DNA of 28,996 bases from positions 1 to 28,996 of the forward strand of contig RPRC01000111.1 in NCBI GenBank assembly GCA_003857395.1, in the 5' to 3' direction. This DNA comes from Geobacter sp. Lineage in GTDB: Bacteria; Desulfobacterota; Desulfuromonadia; Geobacterales; Geobacteraceae. The position numbers were made by a program, and so were the translations under genes. Below, piece by piece: positions 17,308 to 25,354 of this stretch (the stretch's first letter is position 1; every line of letters starts with the position of its first letter). The notes beneath the pieces are model-generated. The model did no database searches. It had not been told where the DNA came from and saw nothing but the letters and a program-made list of their open reading frames with translations.

Positions 17308-17856
17308 TTACCCCTTAGGAGGCTCGAGGCCAAACCTGAGATCAAATTTCTTTAATTTCATTCCCGAAATCATTACCTGCTCCGAAACGACCAGTTCCAC
17401 ATTCATAAAATCGGGTGACTGCTCGATACTCCTCATGAAATCAGCAATAAGTTCTTCAGTAAAAGCTACCCCAGTTAGAGTCACCGTCGTTCCACTCTCA
17501 ACATAATTTGTTAACCAAAGCCTTTCAGGTACAGCTTGGCTTATAGTCTGAAGCCTGTTAACCGGACCAGTTTTTTCTCTTCTCAGTTGATTTAATACAT
17601 TCAGCTTTTTTGTAACTTCCGCTTTCAGCTTCTCTAACTCATTTATTTTCCCGATCTTTGCTTTTAATTCAGTTAACTCTTGCTCAGCCTTACTTATCTC
17701 ATCTTTTGTGGAATTAATTCGGATAAGAAAATATGAGTAGGCACCCAAAGCAATCAGAAGCACAAGAACGAGAGTGCCGGCGAGAATAACTGCCTGTTGT
17801 CGTACAGTCTCTTTACGCTTGGCAGCTCTAACAGGTAATAGATTTATTTTTATCAT
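17308..17856 (-). CDS. pilN: Type IV pilus inner-membrane protein PilN
   Basis: Couples cytoplasmic PilM to periplasmic PilO. The 182 residues begin MIKINLLPVR, the conserved PilM-binding segment. A membrane helix follows at about 23-46, then a coiled coil (about 50-95) and a C-terminal ferredoxin-like fold (GTTVTLTGVAFTEELIADFM). Length is normal. The ATG overlaps the pilM stop as ATGA, so translation is coupled. Confidence 0.95.
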   Translation of the reverse strand: MIKINLLPVRAAKRKETVRQQAVILAGTLVLVLLIALGAYSYFLIRINSTKDEISKAEQELTELKAKIGKINELEKLKAEVTKKLNVLNQLRREKTGPVNRLQTISQAVPERLWLTNYVESGTTVTLTGVAFTEELIADFMRSIEQSPDFMNVELVVSEQVMISGMKLKKFDLRFGLEPPKG

Positions 17857-18905
17857 TTGTCCCCTAACCTCCTCATAGCCAGCCCAGCTGCAACTGCTAT
17901 AAACGGGCTTATTTCCTGAAGGTATTCAGGGTCAAACTCTTTTTCATTGCAGACAATCTTCTGCAAGGGTTTTAACAATTCCACCGGCATCCCAAGCCGC
18001 TGACTGACAGCTTCGGGAAGCTTGGATACTTTAGCGCAACCACCACTAAGGTAAACCTTACCAATTTTCTGGTCTTCTGCCGTTGAGTTGTAAAAGTCAA
18101 GGGAGCGGTGAATTTCTAAAGAAAGCGTTTCGTTGACTCTAGATATAATCTCAGTCAAGCGTGCTTTATCGGGGAAATCAGAGGTGATTTTGATGTGCTC
18201 TGCATCCTGGCTGCTCACGGCGAACTGACGTTGAATTTCCTCTGTATAGAGATTCCCGCCCATTTGCACATCGCGCGTAAAGAGGGAAAGTCCTCCCTTC
18301 ACGACATTTAAATTCATTATACTGGCACCAATATTAATCAGTGCCACCACTTCGTTTTCAGAGGGAGAATAATTCAATTCAAAGATGTTCTGGACCGCAA
18401 AAGAGTCAACGTCTACAACTACCAGCTTCAAGCCAGCTTCGTTAAATACCGACACATACTCATTTATTATTTCCTTTTTGCTTGCAACGAGAAGAACCGT
18501 CATCTTCCCTGACGCAGAAAGATCCGCATCAAGAATTTCAAAATCCAGGTTCACATCGTTAATGTCAAAAGGAATGTACTGCTCAGCCTCCCAGGCGATC
18601 TGGTCTTCCAGTTCCTCAGGAGTCATTGCGGGGAGTGATATCTTTCGGATAATTACCGAATTCCCCGAAATCGAGCAAGACGCATCCACCACCTTTGAAC
18701 CTAAGCTTTTAACCAAGTCTCGAATTGTTTCCACAATAGATGTTGTATCCATCAAACTATTGTCAACAATTGCATCACTTGGCAGTGGCAGGATACCGGC
18801 ATTCTTCAATGAATAGGTACCTTTTTGCTCAGAAAGCTGTACAAGCTTTACGGAACTTGATCCTATGTCTATTCCGACTATTTCCCGGCTTTTCATAAAG
18901 AGCAT
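17853..18905 (-). CDS. pilM: Type IV pilus actin-like protein PilM
   Basis: Cytoplasmic actin/FtsA-like ATP-binding protein that docks on the PilN tail at the base of the pilus. The 350 residues have phosphate loop 1 (GIDIGSSSVKLVQL), a conserved EEQYIPFDI-type segment (AEQYIPFDINDVNLDFEIL), phosphate loop 2 (ALINIGASIMNLNVV) and the adenosine-binding GKVYLSGGCAKV. AGGA lies 7 bases before the ATG. The next in-frame ATG (residue 4) is too far from it. It is first of the canonical pilMNOPQ order and comes 18 bases after the XRE regulator. Confidence 0.96.
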   Translation of the reverse strand: MLFMKSREIVGIDIGSSSVKLVQLSEQKGTYSLKNAGILPLPSDAIVDNSLMDTTSIVETIRDLVKSLGSKVVDASCSISGNSVIIRKISLPAMTPEELEDQIAWEAEQYIPFDINDVNLDFEILDADLSASGKMTVLLVASKKEIINEYVSVFNEAGLKLVVVDVDSFAVQNIFELNYSPSENEVVALINIGASIMNLNVVKGGLSLFTRDVQMGGNLYTEEIQRQFAVSSQDAEHIKITSDFPDKARLTEIISRVNETLSLEIHRSLDFYNSTAEDQKIGKVYLSGGCAKVSKLPEAVSQRLGMPVELLKPLQKIVCNEKEFDPEYLQEISPFIAVAAGLAMRRLGDK

Positions 18906-18923
18906 GGCTGAGTCCTGTTCCTC

Positions 18924-19124
18924 TTAATCCGTAAAAACCTTGTCTTTGTCGGCAAGAGTGAAACCGAGAGCGAAGATTATTTTCCTTTTCGTCTCCATAC
19001 GGCACACTTCACCCCGTTCAATTCGATCAATGGTTGCAGCGGAAACTCCCGCCAAACGGGCCAGTTCCATTTTGCTCACTAAGCGTTCTTCTCTAATTTT
19101 CCTGACATTATTATGGTGCTTCAT
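18924..19124 (-). CDS. Small XRE-family helix-turn-helix regulator
   Basis: A 66-residue DNA-binding protein consisting of little more than one Cro/C1-type helix-turn-helix: VSKMELARLAGVSAATIDRIERGE, with the usual scanning and recognition helices. The rest (TKRKIIFALGFTLADKDKVF) is the family's closing helix. AGGA lies 8 bases before the ATG. It starts 18 bases before pilM on the same strand and sits just after a good promoter, so it is the first gene of the pilMNOPQ transcript. Autoregulation is a reasonable inference. An inverted repeat lies in its leader. Confidence 0.88.
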   Translation of the reverse strand: MKHHNNVRKIREERLVSKMELARLAGVSAATIDRIERGEVCRMETKRKIIFALGFTLADKDKVFTD

Positions 19125-19132
19125 GTATTTAA

Positions 19133-19146
19133 TCCTTACACAAGGA
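19133..19146 (-). promoter_or_regulatory. Inverted repeat over the ribosome-binding site of the XRE gene
   Basis: TCCTT and AAGGA pair perfectly around 4 bases between the -10 element and the start codon. The AGGA of the minus strand is the gene's own ribosome-binding site. It could be an operator for the XRE protein or an RNA hairpin that masks the site. The arms are short, so chance is possible. Confidence 0.4.
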
Positions 19147-19158
19147 GTTTTTTAATGG

Positions 19159-19186
19159 AATTTACAACAATTCTAAACAATGTCAA
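19159..19186 (-). promoter_or_regulatory. Sigma-70-type promoter of the XRE-pilMNOPQ operon
   Basis: On the minus strand a perfect TTGACA (19181-19186) is followed after 16 bases by TAAATT (19159-19164), about 35 bases before the XRE start codon. The region around it is strongly AT-rich. No sigma-54 motif was found upstream of this operon, unlike the minor-pilin operon. Confidence 0.65.
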
Positions 19187-19273
19187 GATAATTTAAGAAG
19201 TTGATGGTAATTATTTTCAAATTATAAAAAAAAGGAGAAGAGTACGCTTTTTAGTAAAGATTTGACAAAGATC

Positions 19274-19307
19274 GCCCTCCCTCCTCTTTGCTCTCTTGAT
19301 AGAGGGC
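19274..19307 (-). terminator. Possible weak terminator after the FimT/GspH gene
   Basis: GCCCTC and GAGGGC form a 6-bp GC-rich stem with a 22-base loop, just after the end of the last gene of the pilY1 operon and before the XRE promoter. The tail (GATCTTTGTC) is a poor T tract. Confidence 0.3.
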
Positions 19308-19312
19308 AGTCT

Positions 19313-19804
19313 TTAGAACATCTGCCGAAACGAAATCCGGCCTGTAGACGTTACTGTGATCAGAAATTTCTGATTAGTCCCATCCTGCACGGAAATGTTT
19401 CCATCAGTTGGGCTCAGCGAAGCAGTACCGTTAGAAGAAAACGCCACTGAGATATCTGTCATTACGGTACCGCCCGCGCCGCCCCTGATAAGTACCGGGG
19501 TAGGGGCAAAAGATGTTTGCAACACCGTAGCACCTCTCAGTAACGAGTAAGAGTTGTTGCTCGGTCGTGCAATAACCGAATGGGGAACATTGTTGGCGAT
19601 ACTATAACTCCTCGCCTCTCTCAGCATCGATGTTATCTGGCGACCCGTTTGCCTATAATTTGCATTGTTTCTCCACACGATATAAGATGGCATCGCAATA
19701 CCCAGCATTATAGCAATAATCGCCATGGTAACAATTAGTTCAAGCAGCGTAAACCCTTTTTCAGAAGAGTCATTCTGGCGGATCTTCAAATGAAATCGTG
19801 TCAT
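19313..19804 (-). CDS. Minor pseudopilin, FimT/GspH family
   Basis: A 163-residue minor pilin, part of the priming or tip complex of the type IV pilus. It has a 17-residue leader ending KG, then the prepilin peptidase site and helix G|FTLLELIVTMAIIAIMLGIA with the E at +5. The globular part has the GspH-like pattern, including SMLREARSYSIANN and a C-terminal FLITVTSTGRISF strand, typical of FimT. The ATG overlaps the stop of the lipoprotein gene before it (ATGA). It is the last gene of the minor-pilin operon. A second FimT-like gene lies at 27799. Confidence 0.9.
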   Translation of the reverse strand: MTRFHLKIRQNDSSEKGFTLLELIVTMAIIAIMLGIAMPSYIVWRNNANYRQTGRQITSMLREARSYSIANNVPHSVIARPSNNSYSLLRGATVLQTSFAPTPVLIRGGAGGTVMTDISVAFSSNGTASLSPTDGNISVQDGTNQKFLITVTSTGRISFRQMF

Positions 19805-20757
19805 GGTGCTGTCCCATTGTTCTGCGAAAGGTTTAAAGAAAACTTCTGCGTCGAAGTTGCTCCCTCGTCATCACGAACAACTATTTCAATCGGATGAGTA
19901 TCAGCGTCGTCTGGTGGCATGTGCCAAGCAAGGACTCCTGTAGAAGCATTTATTACCATTCCTGGGGGAGCAAGCACAAGCGAATATGTCAGTGGATCAC
20001 CATCAGGATCCAATGCTTTGGCATGATAAGTAAACAAGCCGCTTATAAATCCGGTAGGTGGATGAGAAACAAAATTCGGTTGGGCATTAGGAATCGATAG
20101 AGTTATTGTTTTATAAAGGGGGCCAGCGCCTTCGTCATCCAGCGGCAACACTGAGAAGGAAATCTGGTCCCCTTTTTTAAATAAATCTCCACTGAGAACC
20201 AAGGTGTCATCACTCAGCTCCTTGTCGTTCACAGACCAGGTGCCCTGAAACCTTACCTTGTCTTCATCCGGGTCAACCGCAACAGGAACCGCCGAGATAT
20301 CAACCCCCCTATGGATATCGACAGGCACCAAGGATACTGACGTAACCCTAGGCAAGGTGTTCCCTATTACCACTGTTGCGCTCCCTTTTTCATCGCCTTT
20401 CCGCACGTAAACCCTAACGATGTCGTGTTTCGCGACCAGACCACGGGAAAGTTTGGCGGTAGTAACATCCTCCAGAACAACTCCATTTTTTTCCCAGGCA
20501 TAGGAAACTCCCGAATTATAGGCGAAAGAGACCTGGATGTCGTCAGCAACTCTGGGTACTTCCGGAACAATCCTGACAGACAGTGTGCCAGAAAATTTCT
20601 GTGTACTTTTATGAACCTCGGAAGAGACGTCTTTGTCTTCCTTGGCACAGGAGAAAAGATGTATGAGAACCGTTAGAATCAAAAGAAGGAATCCGCTTAG
20701 CCGCAGGATAGACAACCTTTGGTTGGAGCTTAAGATCCCAGGGTTGCTTATCGTCAT
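19801..20757 (-). CDS. Predicted lipoprotein with Ig-like (He_PIG/cadherin-like) domain, pilus-associated
   Basis: A 318-residue secreted protein of unknown function. A long N-region leads to the hydrophobic stretch LSGFLLLILTVLIHLFSC, where the Cys at 37 fits a lipobox (HLFSC). The mature part appears to be two or three beta-sandwich units. The last one, about residues 230-312, has DPDGDPLTYSLVLAPPGM, INASTGVLAW and IEIVVRDDEGA, matching putative Ig/cadherin-like repeats that often bind calcium and sit at the cell surface. The gene overlaps the pilY1 stop and the fimT start (both ATGA), so it is coupled to PilY1. A role at the pilus tip or in surface adhesion is inferred. Confidence 0.8.
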   Translation of the reverse strand: MTISNPGILSSNQRLSILRLSGFLLLILTVLIHLFSCAKEDKDVSSEVHKSTQKFSGTLSVRIVPEVPRVADDIQVSFAYNSGVSYAWEKNGVVLEDVTTAKLSRGLVAKHDIVRVYVRKGDEKGSATVVIGNTLPRVTSVSLVPVDIHRGVDISAVPVAVDPDEDKVRFQGTWSVNDKELSDDTLVLSGDLFKKGDQISFSVLPLDDEGAGPLYKTITLSIPNAQPNFVSHPPTGFISGLFTYHAKALDPDGDPLTYSLVLAPPGMVINASTGVLAWHMPPDDADTHPIEIVVRDDEGATSTQKFSLNLSQNNGTAP

Positions 20758-23700
20758 TTTTGTCTCCAGTAAAGAGGCATTATAGTTCCTCCAGGAGGCG
20801 CTACTTCGCCTGCGATTGCACCACCAACACCTGTCAGCAACTTGGTCTGTCCTCCCGGAGTTATCAACACGACAACACCTGAAGGGATACCGGATCCGGT
20901 AGTCTTCACCCTGTCGCTTCGAGCAAGAATACCACCGCCGGCATAACTTGCACGTTTATTGGGAGCGGTCCCGGTGTCATTGCTCGTGTCATAGTTTGAT
21001 ACCGCCTCTCCAGTCCGGTAATTCAAAGCATAGAGTCGGGACGTACCAAGGTTACCGGCGACACAAGGGTCAGTGCTGGAAGCGCCAGGAGCATAGGTAG
21101 TAAAAAATGCCACTTTATTGAAAACCATGGGCGGAGAAAGCACCTTTTCGCCCACATTCTGATCCAGCTTGATGTACCAGCCGAATTTCGTAGAATCATT
21201 AAGCTTCGAGAGGAGATCAGCTACTGACCCAACCCCACTGGCAACAGTTGTTGTCTGGAGCGCGTCAGATGTTACATCAACCAGGTCGGTTTCCGTCTTC
21301 GTGCTGGTGATTGTGCCCGGATCCTTCAGGGCATACATTCTGTCCACGACATTGGAATTCAGGGGATGTTCCCGATCTCCCGTACCGAAATAGATCAACC
21401 TGTAACCGGGCTCAGTAACCACGGAAGGTTTGTAGAATATCTTCCTGCCCTTATCTGAGGAACCTCCGGAACCCGGATTCGAACTAAAGATCTTCTTGCC
21501 TGTCCAAAGTGCTGTACTGGTATTGCCGACATCGAAACGCCAGATATTTCCACCAGTATCAGCTGCATACAGAATATCAGCAAAACCGGTATTTTTCGTG
21601 TCTATAGCCGAGATTTCGCTAGGGATGGAAAACGTCATGGTCGGATCGGTGATTCCGCTGGCCGTTGTTGCTGCGGTAGCACCATAGACATAGCTCCAGA
21701 TCTTCGTTGGGCTCGTGGCAACTGTCGGCACACCGGTACTGGCCAGGGTTGCTAACTTGATGACATAAATTCCTCGCCCTTTCGGGCTTGACGGTCCGGA
21801 TGTTCCGGCGCTTGTAACCGCCTCTGCACCGGTTTCCGTCGGCGCGACACCAGTCGCAGTTGTCGGAAATGTCTGTGTTGCGCCATAGCGACCATCTTCG
21901 TTTGCGTTATCGTAACCTGCGCCGACAACAGCGGTAATCATATAGGTCCCGCCGACATTCATTTTAACCAGCTTCGGTTCACTCCATGTTTCTGCTAGTT
22001 CAGAAAACACCGGCGTCGCCGGGGAGCCTGAAGTTGGACTTGTATTTGTAACCTTCCAAAGAAAAGCCGGTGATGCCGGGTTGGTAACGTCAAGGACATA
22101 ATAGGCACCGCCTGATGGTGCAGCGGCCGTCCCCCCACCCCGTCTGATTCCGAACATGAGGATAACTTTGTCATCATCCGCGGCTTCGATATTTCCGTCC
22201 TTGTCCTTATCATAAATGTAGGTCGATACGGTCGAGTCTACATAGTAGGAATTATTCTCATCGTTGACATTCTGAAGATACGGCAGAACTTCAGGGGGAA
22301 CGAACGACCACGCTTCACTGCCGTCACAGTCATTGAAAGCATGCAACATGCCGTCATTGCTGCCGACATAAATTACTGACTTGTTTGTGGTACAGGTGCT
22401 TTCATTGGTAGTGTTGAAGGTATACGAGCTATAATTTACAATCACCGGACGCGAGTGGAGAATATCCCCCATAACCCACTCCCGTGTCTCCGTGACATCA
22501 CTGTCCCCGTTTTCATCATACGCATCCTCTCCGTAAATGAATTTGATAAGGGCGGCGCTTTCCGTAGTATCGGCAACAGAAAGCATGGCAGGAGTTATCA
22601 CATAGGTACCGCTCGAAGTGCTGTTCAATGGGATCAGACTTGTACCGGTCGGTGTCAGGGTATAGATGTTTCTTGTCGAAGCAGTCCGGGCTGCCAGAAG
22701 TGCCCCGACTCCCCCGTCGTCGACCTCACCGGCATCCGTGACAGTACTCCAGAATGATTTCGATGTGGTCCTGAAGCTTCCATTCACGGTGCCTGTCGGC
22801 AATGTCGCGTTTGGAGGTCTGTCGTCGAAGCCATCGCCGTCAATATCCTCCCACGTTGCGAAGTTACCATTTGCATCCACGATATTGGTACTAGCGTCAA
22901 CACCAAACTTTTTCAGGTTACCAAGCCAATTCGTAGAGGATGGCTTGAAAAACCCCATATAGATCCGGCTACCACCATAGGTTCTATTCTGTGGGCTTAC
23001 CGGCACAACCGGAGCGACATATGAGCTGTTAACCGAAAAGATCTGAGTCATAATCGTGGTGAAGGCAGCGCTGAGATCGGTCTGGCTGTTTGCGGCAAAA
23101 TATCCGCCTTTGCCATGGGTGGGATTGGCAGTTCTGGTCAGCAGAGCCACAGCATCCGCGTCAGCCCCACTGAGACCGAAACCGATGGTAAAGGTGACGA
23201 TATCAAGTGTCTTTCCGTTATACGAAAGCTGGGTATTCAAATACTTGGCCACATCATCCATTGAATGCTGCAGGTCGCCAGGCTCGACTCCATCAGCATC
23301 GCAGTCCCCATTGGTACAAATGGTTTTCAAGGTGGCGCTATCGTCAGCAGTTGCCATCCCGTCAGTTACGAAAACGATATAATGCTTCTGACAGGTGTTC
23401 TCGACAGGAGAAGTGTAGGTCCCACCGGAAACCCCGTTGGAAGCGCCAAAAGCGGGCGCTCCACCACTGAAATAGCGTCCTGCCTCGAACAGGGTCTCCC
23501 CAAGCGGGGTATAGCCATCGGGCGTAATTTCGTCCACTGCCTTGAGCAAAGCCGTCCGGTTGGTGATGGTGCCGGTAAAAATGTCCTCCATTTTTTTAAC
23601 TTCAGCGGTGTATGTCGTACCGATTGCACCCGGAACGGATGCCGTCGTGACAAGCTCCCCTCCCTTGGCTCCCGAAGTATAGCTCGAAGTATAATAATAC

Positions 23701-24290
23701 TGCATGAGTCCAAACTTCACATTATTGGTACTCGTTAGCAGGTTTTTAATTACGTCCTTGGCAACAACAATTTTTTGCACATCGCCAGCACCAGGTGAAT
23801 TCAGGTAGTTAATAAAATTTCCAACCGCATAACTGCCGGTACGTCTAGTACTGCACGAAGTGCCATCGTTACTCAATTTTCGGCCTGAATAGAAGCCGGT
23901 GGTTTGTAAAATAGTACGGGGGTTGACACCATTACACGATGTGGAGATGTTGTTGACACTGGAATTCACGTAGCCATCAGCAGTTTTATCAGTGTCTGAG
24001 CCAACGCGGTAGACGGCATTAGCCAGGCACGGCTGATTATTACTTCTACTCGTGCTGGAATAGCACTTGTTAACGACGGAATAGGTGGTTGCAGGGTTGT
24101 AGCTGCCTCCAGGAACTTTTCCGGTCATACTGCCCGAGTTGTCGATAATGATAAGGACATTGGGCTGCAAAGGAGCCTGCACACCATAAATGGATGAGTC
24201 TCCAGGATACTGATCTTGGGCCGCGTGCACCAATGACGTGGCCAAGACTGAGAGCATGAATGCGATGCAGAAGGCGATTATCTTTTTCAT
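20754..24290 (-). CDS. pilY1: Pilus tip adhesin/assembly protein PilY1
   Basis: A large secreted protein that caps the minor-pilin complex and promotes pilus extension, adhesion and surface sensing. The 1178 residues start with a Sec signal (MKKIIAFCIAFMLSVLATSLVHA). A von Willebrand A-like domain follows with the MIDAS start DNSGS (residues 50-54) and VTDGMATADD. The C-terminal PilC/PilY beta-propeller domain spans about 590-1130 (VIYVGSNDGMLHAFND, GNIWRFDVG, LIYFGTGDREHP). Three acidic calcium-type loops are seen near residues 330 (DCDADGVEPGD), 485 (DIDGDGFDD) and 700 (DKDKDGNIEAADDD). Ten cysteines remain after signal removal. The chosen ATG has GGAG 9 bases upstream; an ATG 15 bases further up has none. 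It follows a small secreted-protein gene by 82 bases. Confidence 0.95.
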   Translation of the reverse strand: MKKIIAFCIAFMLSVLATSLVHAAQDQYPGDSSIYGVQAPLQPNVLIIIDNSGSMTGKVPGGSYNPATTYSVVNKCYSSTSRSNNQPCLANAVYRVGSDTDKTADGYVNSSVNNISTSCNGVNPRTILQTTGFYSGRKLSNDGTSCSTRRTGSYAVGNFINYLNSPGAGDVQKIVVAKDVIKNLLTSTNNVKFGLMQYYYTSSYTSGAKGGELVTTASVPGAIGTTYTAEVKKMEDIFTGTITNRTALLKAVDEITPDGYTPLGETLFEAGRYFSGGAPAFGASNGVSGGTYTSPVENTCQKHYIVFVTDGMATADDSATLKTICTNGDCDADGVEPGDLQHSMDDVAKYLNTQLSYNGKTLDIVTFTIGFGLSGADADAVALLTRTANPTHGKGGYFAANSQTDLSAAFTTIMTQIFSVNSSYVAPVVPVSPQNRTYGGSRIYMGFFKPSSTNWLGNLKKFGVDASTNIVDANGNFATWEDIDGDGFDDRPPNATLPTGTVNGSFRTTSKSFWSTVTDAGEVDDGGVGALLAARTASTRNIYTLTPTGTSLIPLNSTSSGTYVITPAMLSVADTTESAALIKFIYGEDAYDENGDSDVTETREWVMGDILHSRPVIVNYSSYTFNTTNESTCTTNKSVIYVGSNDGMLHAFNDCDGSEAWSFVPPEVLPYLQNVNDENNSYYVDSTVSTYIYDKDKDGNIEAADDDKVILMFGIRRGGGTAAAPSGGAYYVLDVTNPASPAFLWKVTNTSPTSGSPATPVFSELAETWSEPKLVKMNVGGTYMITAVVGAGYDNANEDGRYGATQTFPTTATGVAPTETGAEAVTSAGTSGPSSPKGRGIYVIKLATLASTGVPTVATSPTKIWSYVYGATAATTASGITDPTMTFSIPSEISAIDTKNTGFADILYAADTGGNIWRFDVGNTSTALWTGKKIFSSNPGSGGSSDKGRKIFYKPSVVTEPGYRLIYFGTGDREHPLNSNVVDRMYALKDPGTITSTKTETDLVDVTSDALQTTTVASGVGSVADLLSKLNDSTKFGWYIKLDQNVGEKVLSPPMVFNKVAFFTTYAPGASSTDPCVAGNLGTSRLYALNYRTGEAVSNYDTSNDTGTAPNKRASYAGGGILARSDRVKTTGSGIPSGVVVLITPGGQTKLLTGVGGAIAGEVAPPGGTIMPLYWRQK

Positions 24291-24372
24291 TTTTTTGCGC
24301 TCCATAGACGAAAACTTTTCCAGGTGACTATTCTCAATAACTATCGCATGAACAGTACTGTTACAAGTTTCG

Positions 24373-24747
24373 TCAGTCTGCTGAAAATTGCTCCTCGAAG
24401 TTCAGCCTGTTGCCCAATGCCCACTCAGCAGGCTCTCCAAGCGGTCCACACGTCCCTCCAGGGCCGAAATTGCCCCGCCACAGGCCTGTCTGCCTGAGGC
24501 TCCTCAGGGCTTCGGGGCAAACAATCACGTCTGAATATGTCCCGTTAAGCCCCTGCCTCCAGGCACTCTTCGGATATCGAGAATAGGCTACATCGGAGAC
24601 AAAATCACCCGAGTACACCTTGGAGGGATCATACGTGGCCTTCCCGAGTGAAGGCACAACTTGAGCATCAGCAACCGGAACTACCATGGCTGCGGTGGCA
24701 AAGATAGCGAAAAACAGTAAATACATAACTGCACGTGTGTATTTCAT
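24373..24747 (-). CDS. Small secreted protein of unknown function beside PilY1
   Basis: A 124-residue protein with a clear Sec signal peptide (AVMYLLFFAIFATAAMVVPVADA, cleavage after ADA), leaving a mature part of about 95 residues. That part has two cysteines (VCPEAL and GTCGPLG), probably a disulfide, and aromatic-rich segments (GLWRGNFGPGG, EWALGNRLNFEEQ). I do not recognise the family. The WALGNRLNF stretch resembles AVGNFINY in the nearby PilY1 N-terminus, which hints at a shared module or origin. GGAGG lies 5 bases before the ATG. It lies 24 bases after pilX and 82 before pilY1. A role in the tip complex is inferred from position. Confidence 0.8.
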   Translation of the reverse strand: MKYTRAVMYLLFFAIFATAAMVVPVADAQVVPSLGKATYDPSKVYSGDFVSDVAYSRYPKSAWRQGLNGTYSDVIVCPEALRSLRQTGLWRGNFGPGGTCGPLGEPAEWALGNRLNFEEQFSAD

Positions 24748-24771
24748 GGCGCCTCCCGTAAAACCTGTTTT

Positions 24772-25353
24772 TTATTGTTGCGGCACAATTTTAGCAATCT
24801 GTGATTCGAGCTGAGCTTGAGAGTTGTTCGGCCCATAAGCAGTAACATTAATCGCGAAACTGTTAGCCCTGAACGAGGCACCCTGACCCTGCCCAGCGTC
24901 TTCCTGGCTGCCGGATCCAGGCGGCAGGTTGCCGGTGGCAATAAAATCGACCTTCACATCTGCCTCCAAGGGGTCACCGTTTGGACGTTGAATAGTAATA
25001 CGATTATAGTCGTCGTTTTCAGTATTTGCAGCTCCAGGCTGAAAAGTGTTCGGAGTTAGCACAGTCCCTGCATCCGCAGCGGGCCATGACGTCACTGTCC
25101 CCGGAATTATTGTGGTATAAATATCGCTAAAGGTTGAGCCAAAATCCACTGCCGCCTCGGCGGCATAGAAGGCCTCTTCGTTATTCCGGTAGTTGCCGGC
25201 AATTTTCTGTTCGGACGTGGAAGAAGCAAGCATGGTAACCCCAAGGATGCTGAGCAGCAGCAGCATCATTAGAACTAAAACAAGCGCGACACCTCGCTCA
25301 TTATTCAGCACAGGAGAACCTTCCCTGGATTTGATGCAATCGTTCGCTTCCAT
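24772..25353 (-). CDS. pilX: Minor pilin PilX-like protein
   Basis: A 193-residue PilX-type minor pilin. After a short leader ending NNERG comes the PilX_N helix VALVLVLMMLLLLSILGVTM, then the conserved EQKIAGNYRNNEEAFYAAEAAVDFG. PilX proteins have this pattern instead of the FTLxE start. The rest is a beta-rich head with a Gly/Gln-rich stretch (GSGSQEDAGQGQGA). PilX helps build the pilus-tip primer that PilY1 sits on. It starts one base after pilW stops, with GGAG somewhat far away (11 bases). Confidence 0.9.
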   Translation of the reverse strand: MEANDCIKSREGSPVLNNERGVALVLVLMMLLLLSILGVTMLASSTSEQKIAGNYRNNEEAFYAAEAAVDFGSTFSDIYTTIIPGTVTSWPAADAGTVLTPNTFQPGAANTENDDYNRITIQRPNGDPLEADVKVDFIATGNLPPGSGSQEDAGQGQGASFRANSFAINVTAYGPNNSQAQLESQIAKIVPQQ

Positions 25354-25354
25354 A

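Noticed and set aside
23265..23738. A 157-codon plus-strand open frame opposite pilY1
   Set aside because: It is antisense to the VWA region, with no domain-like pattern or start signals.
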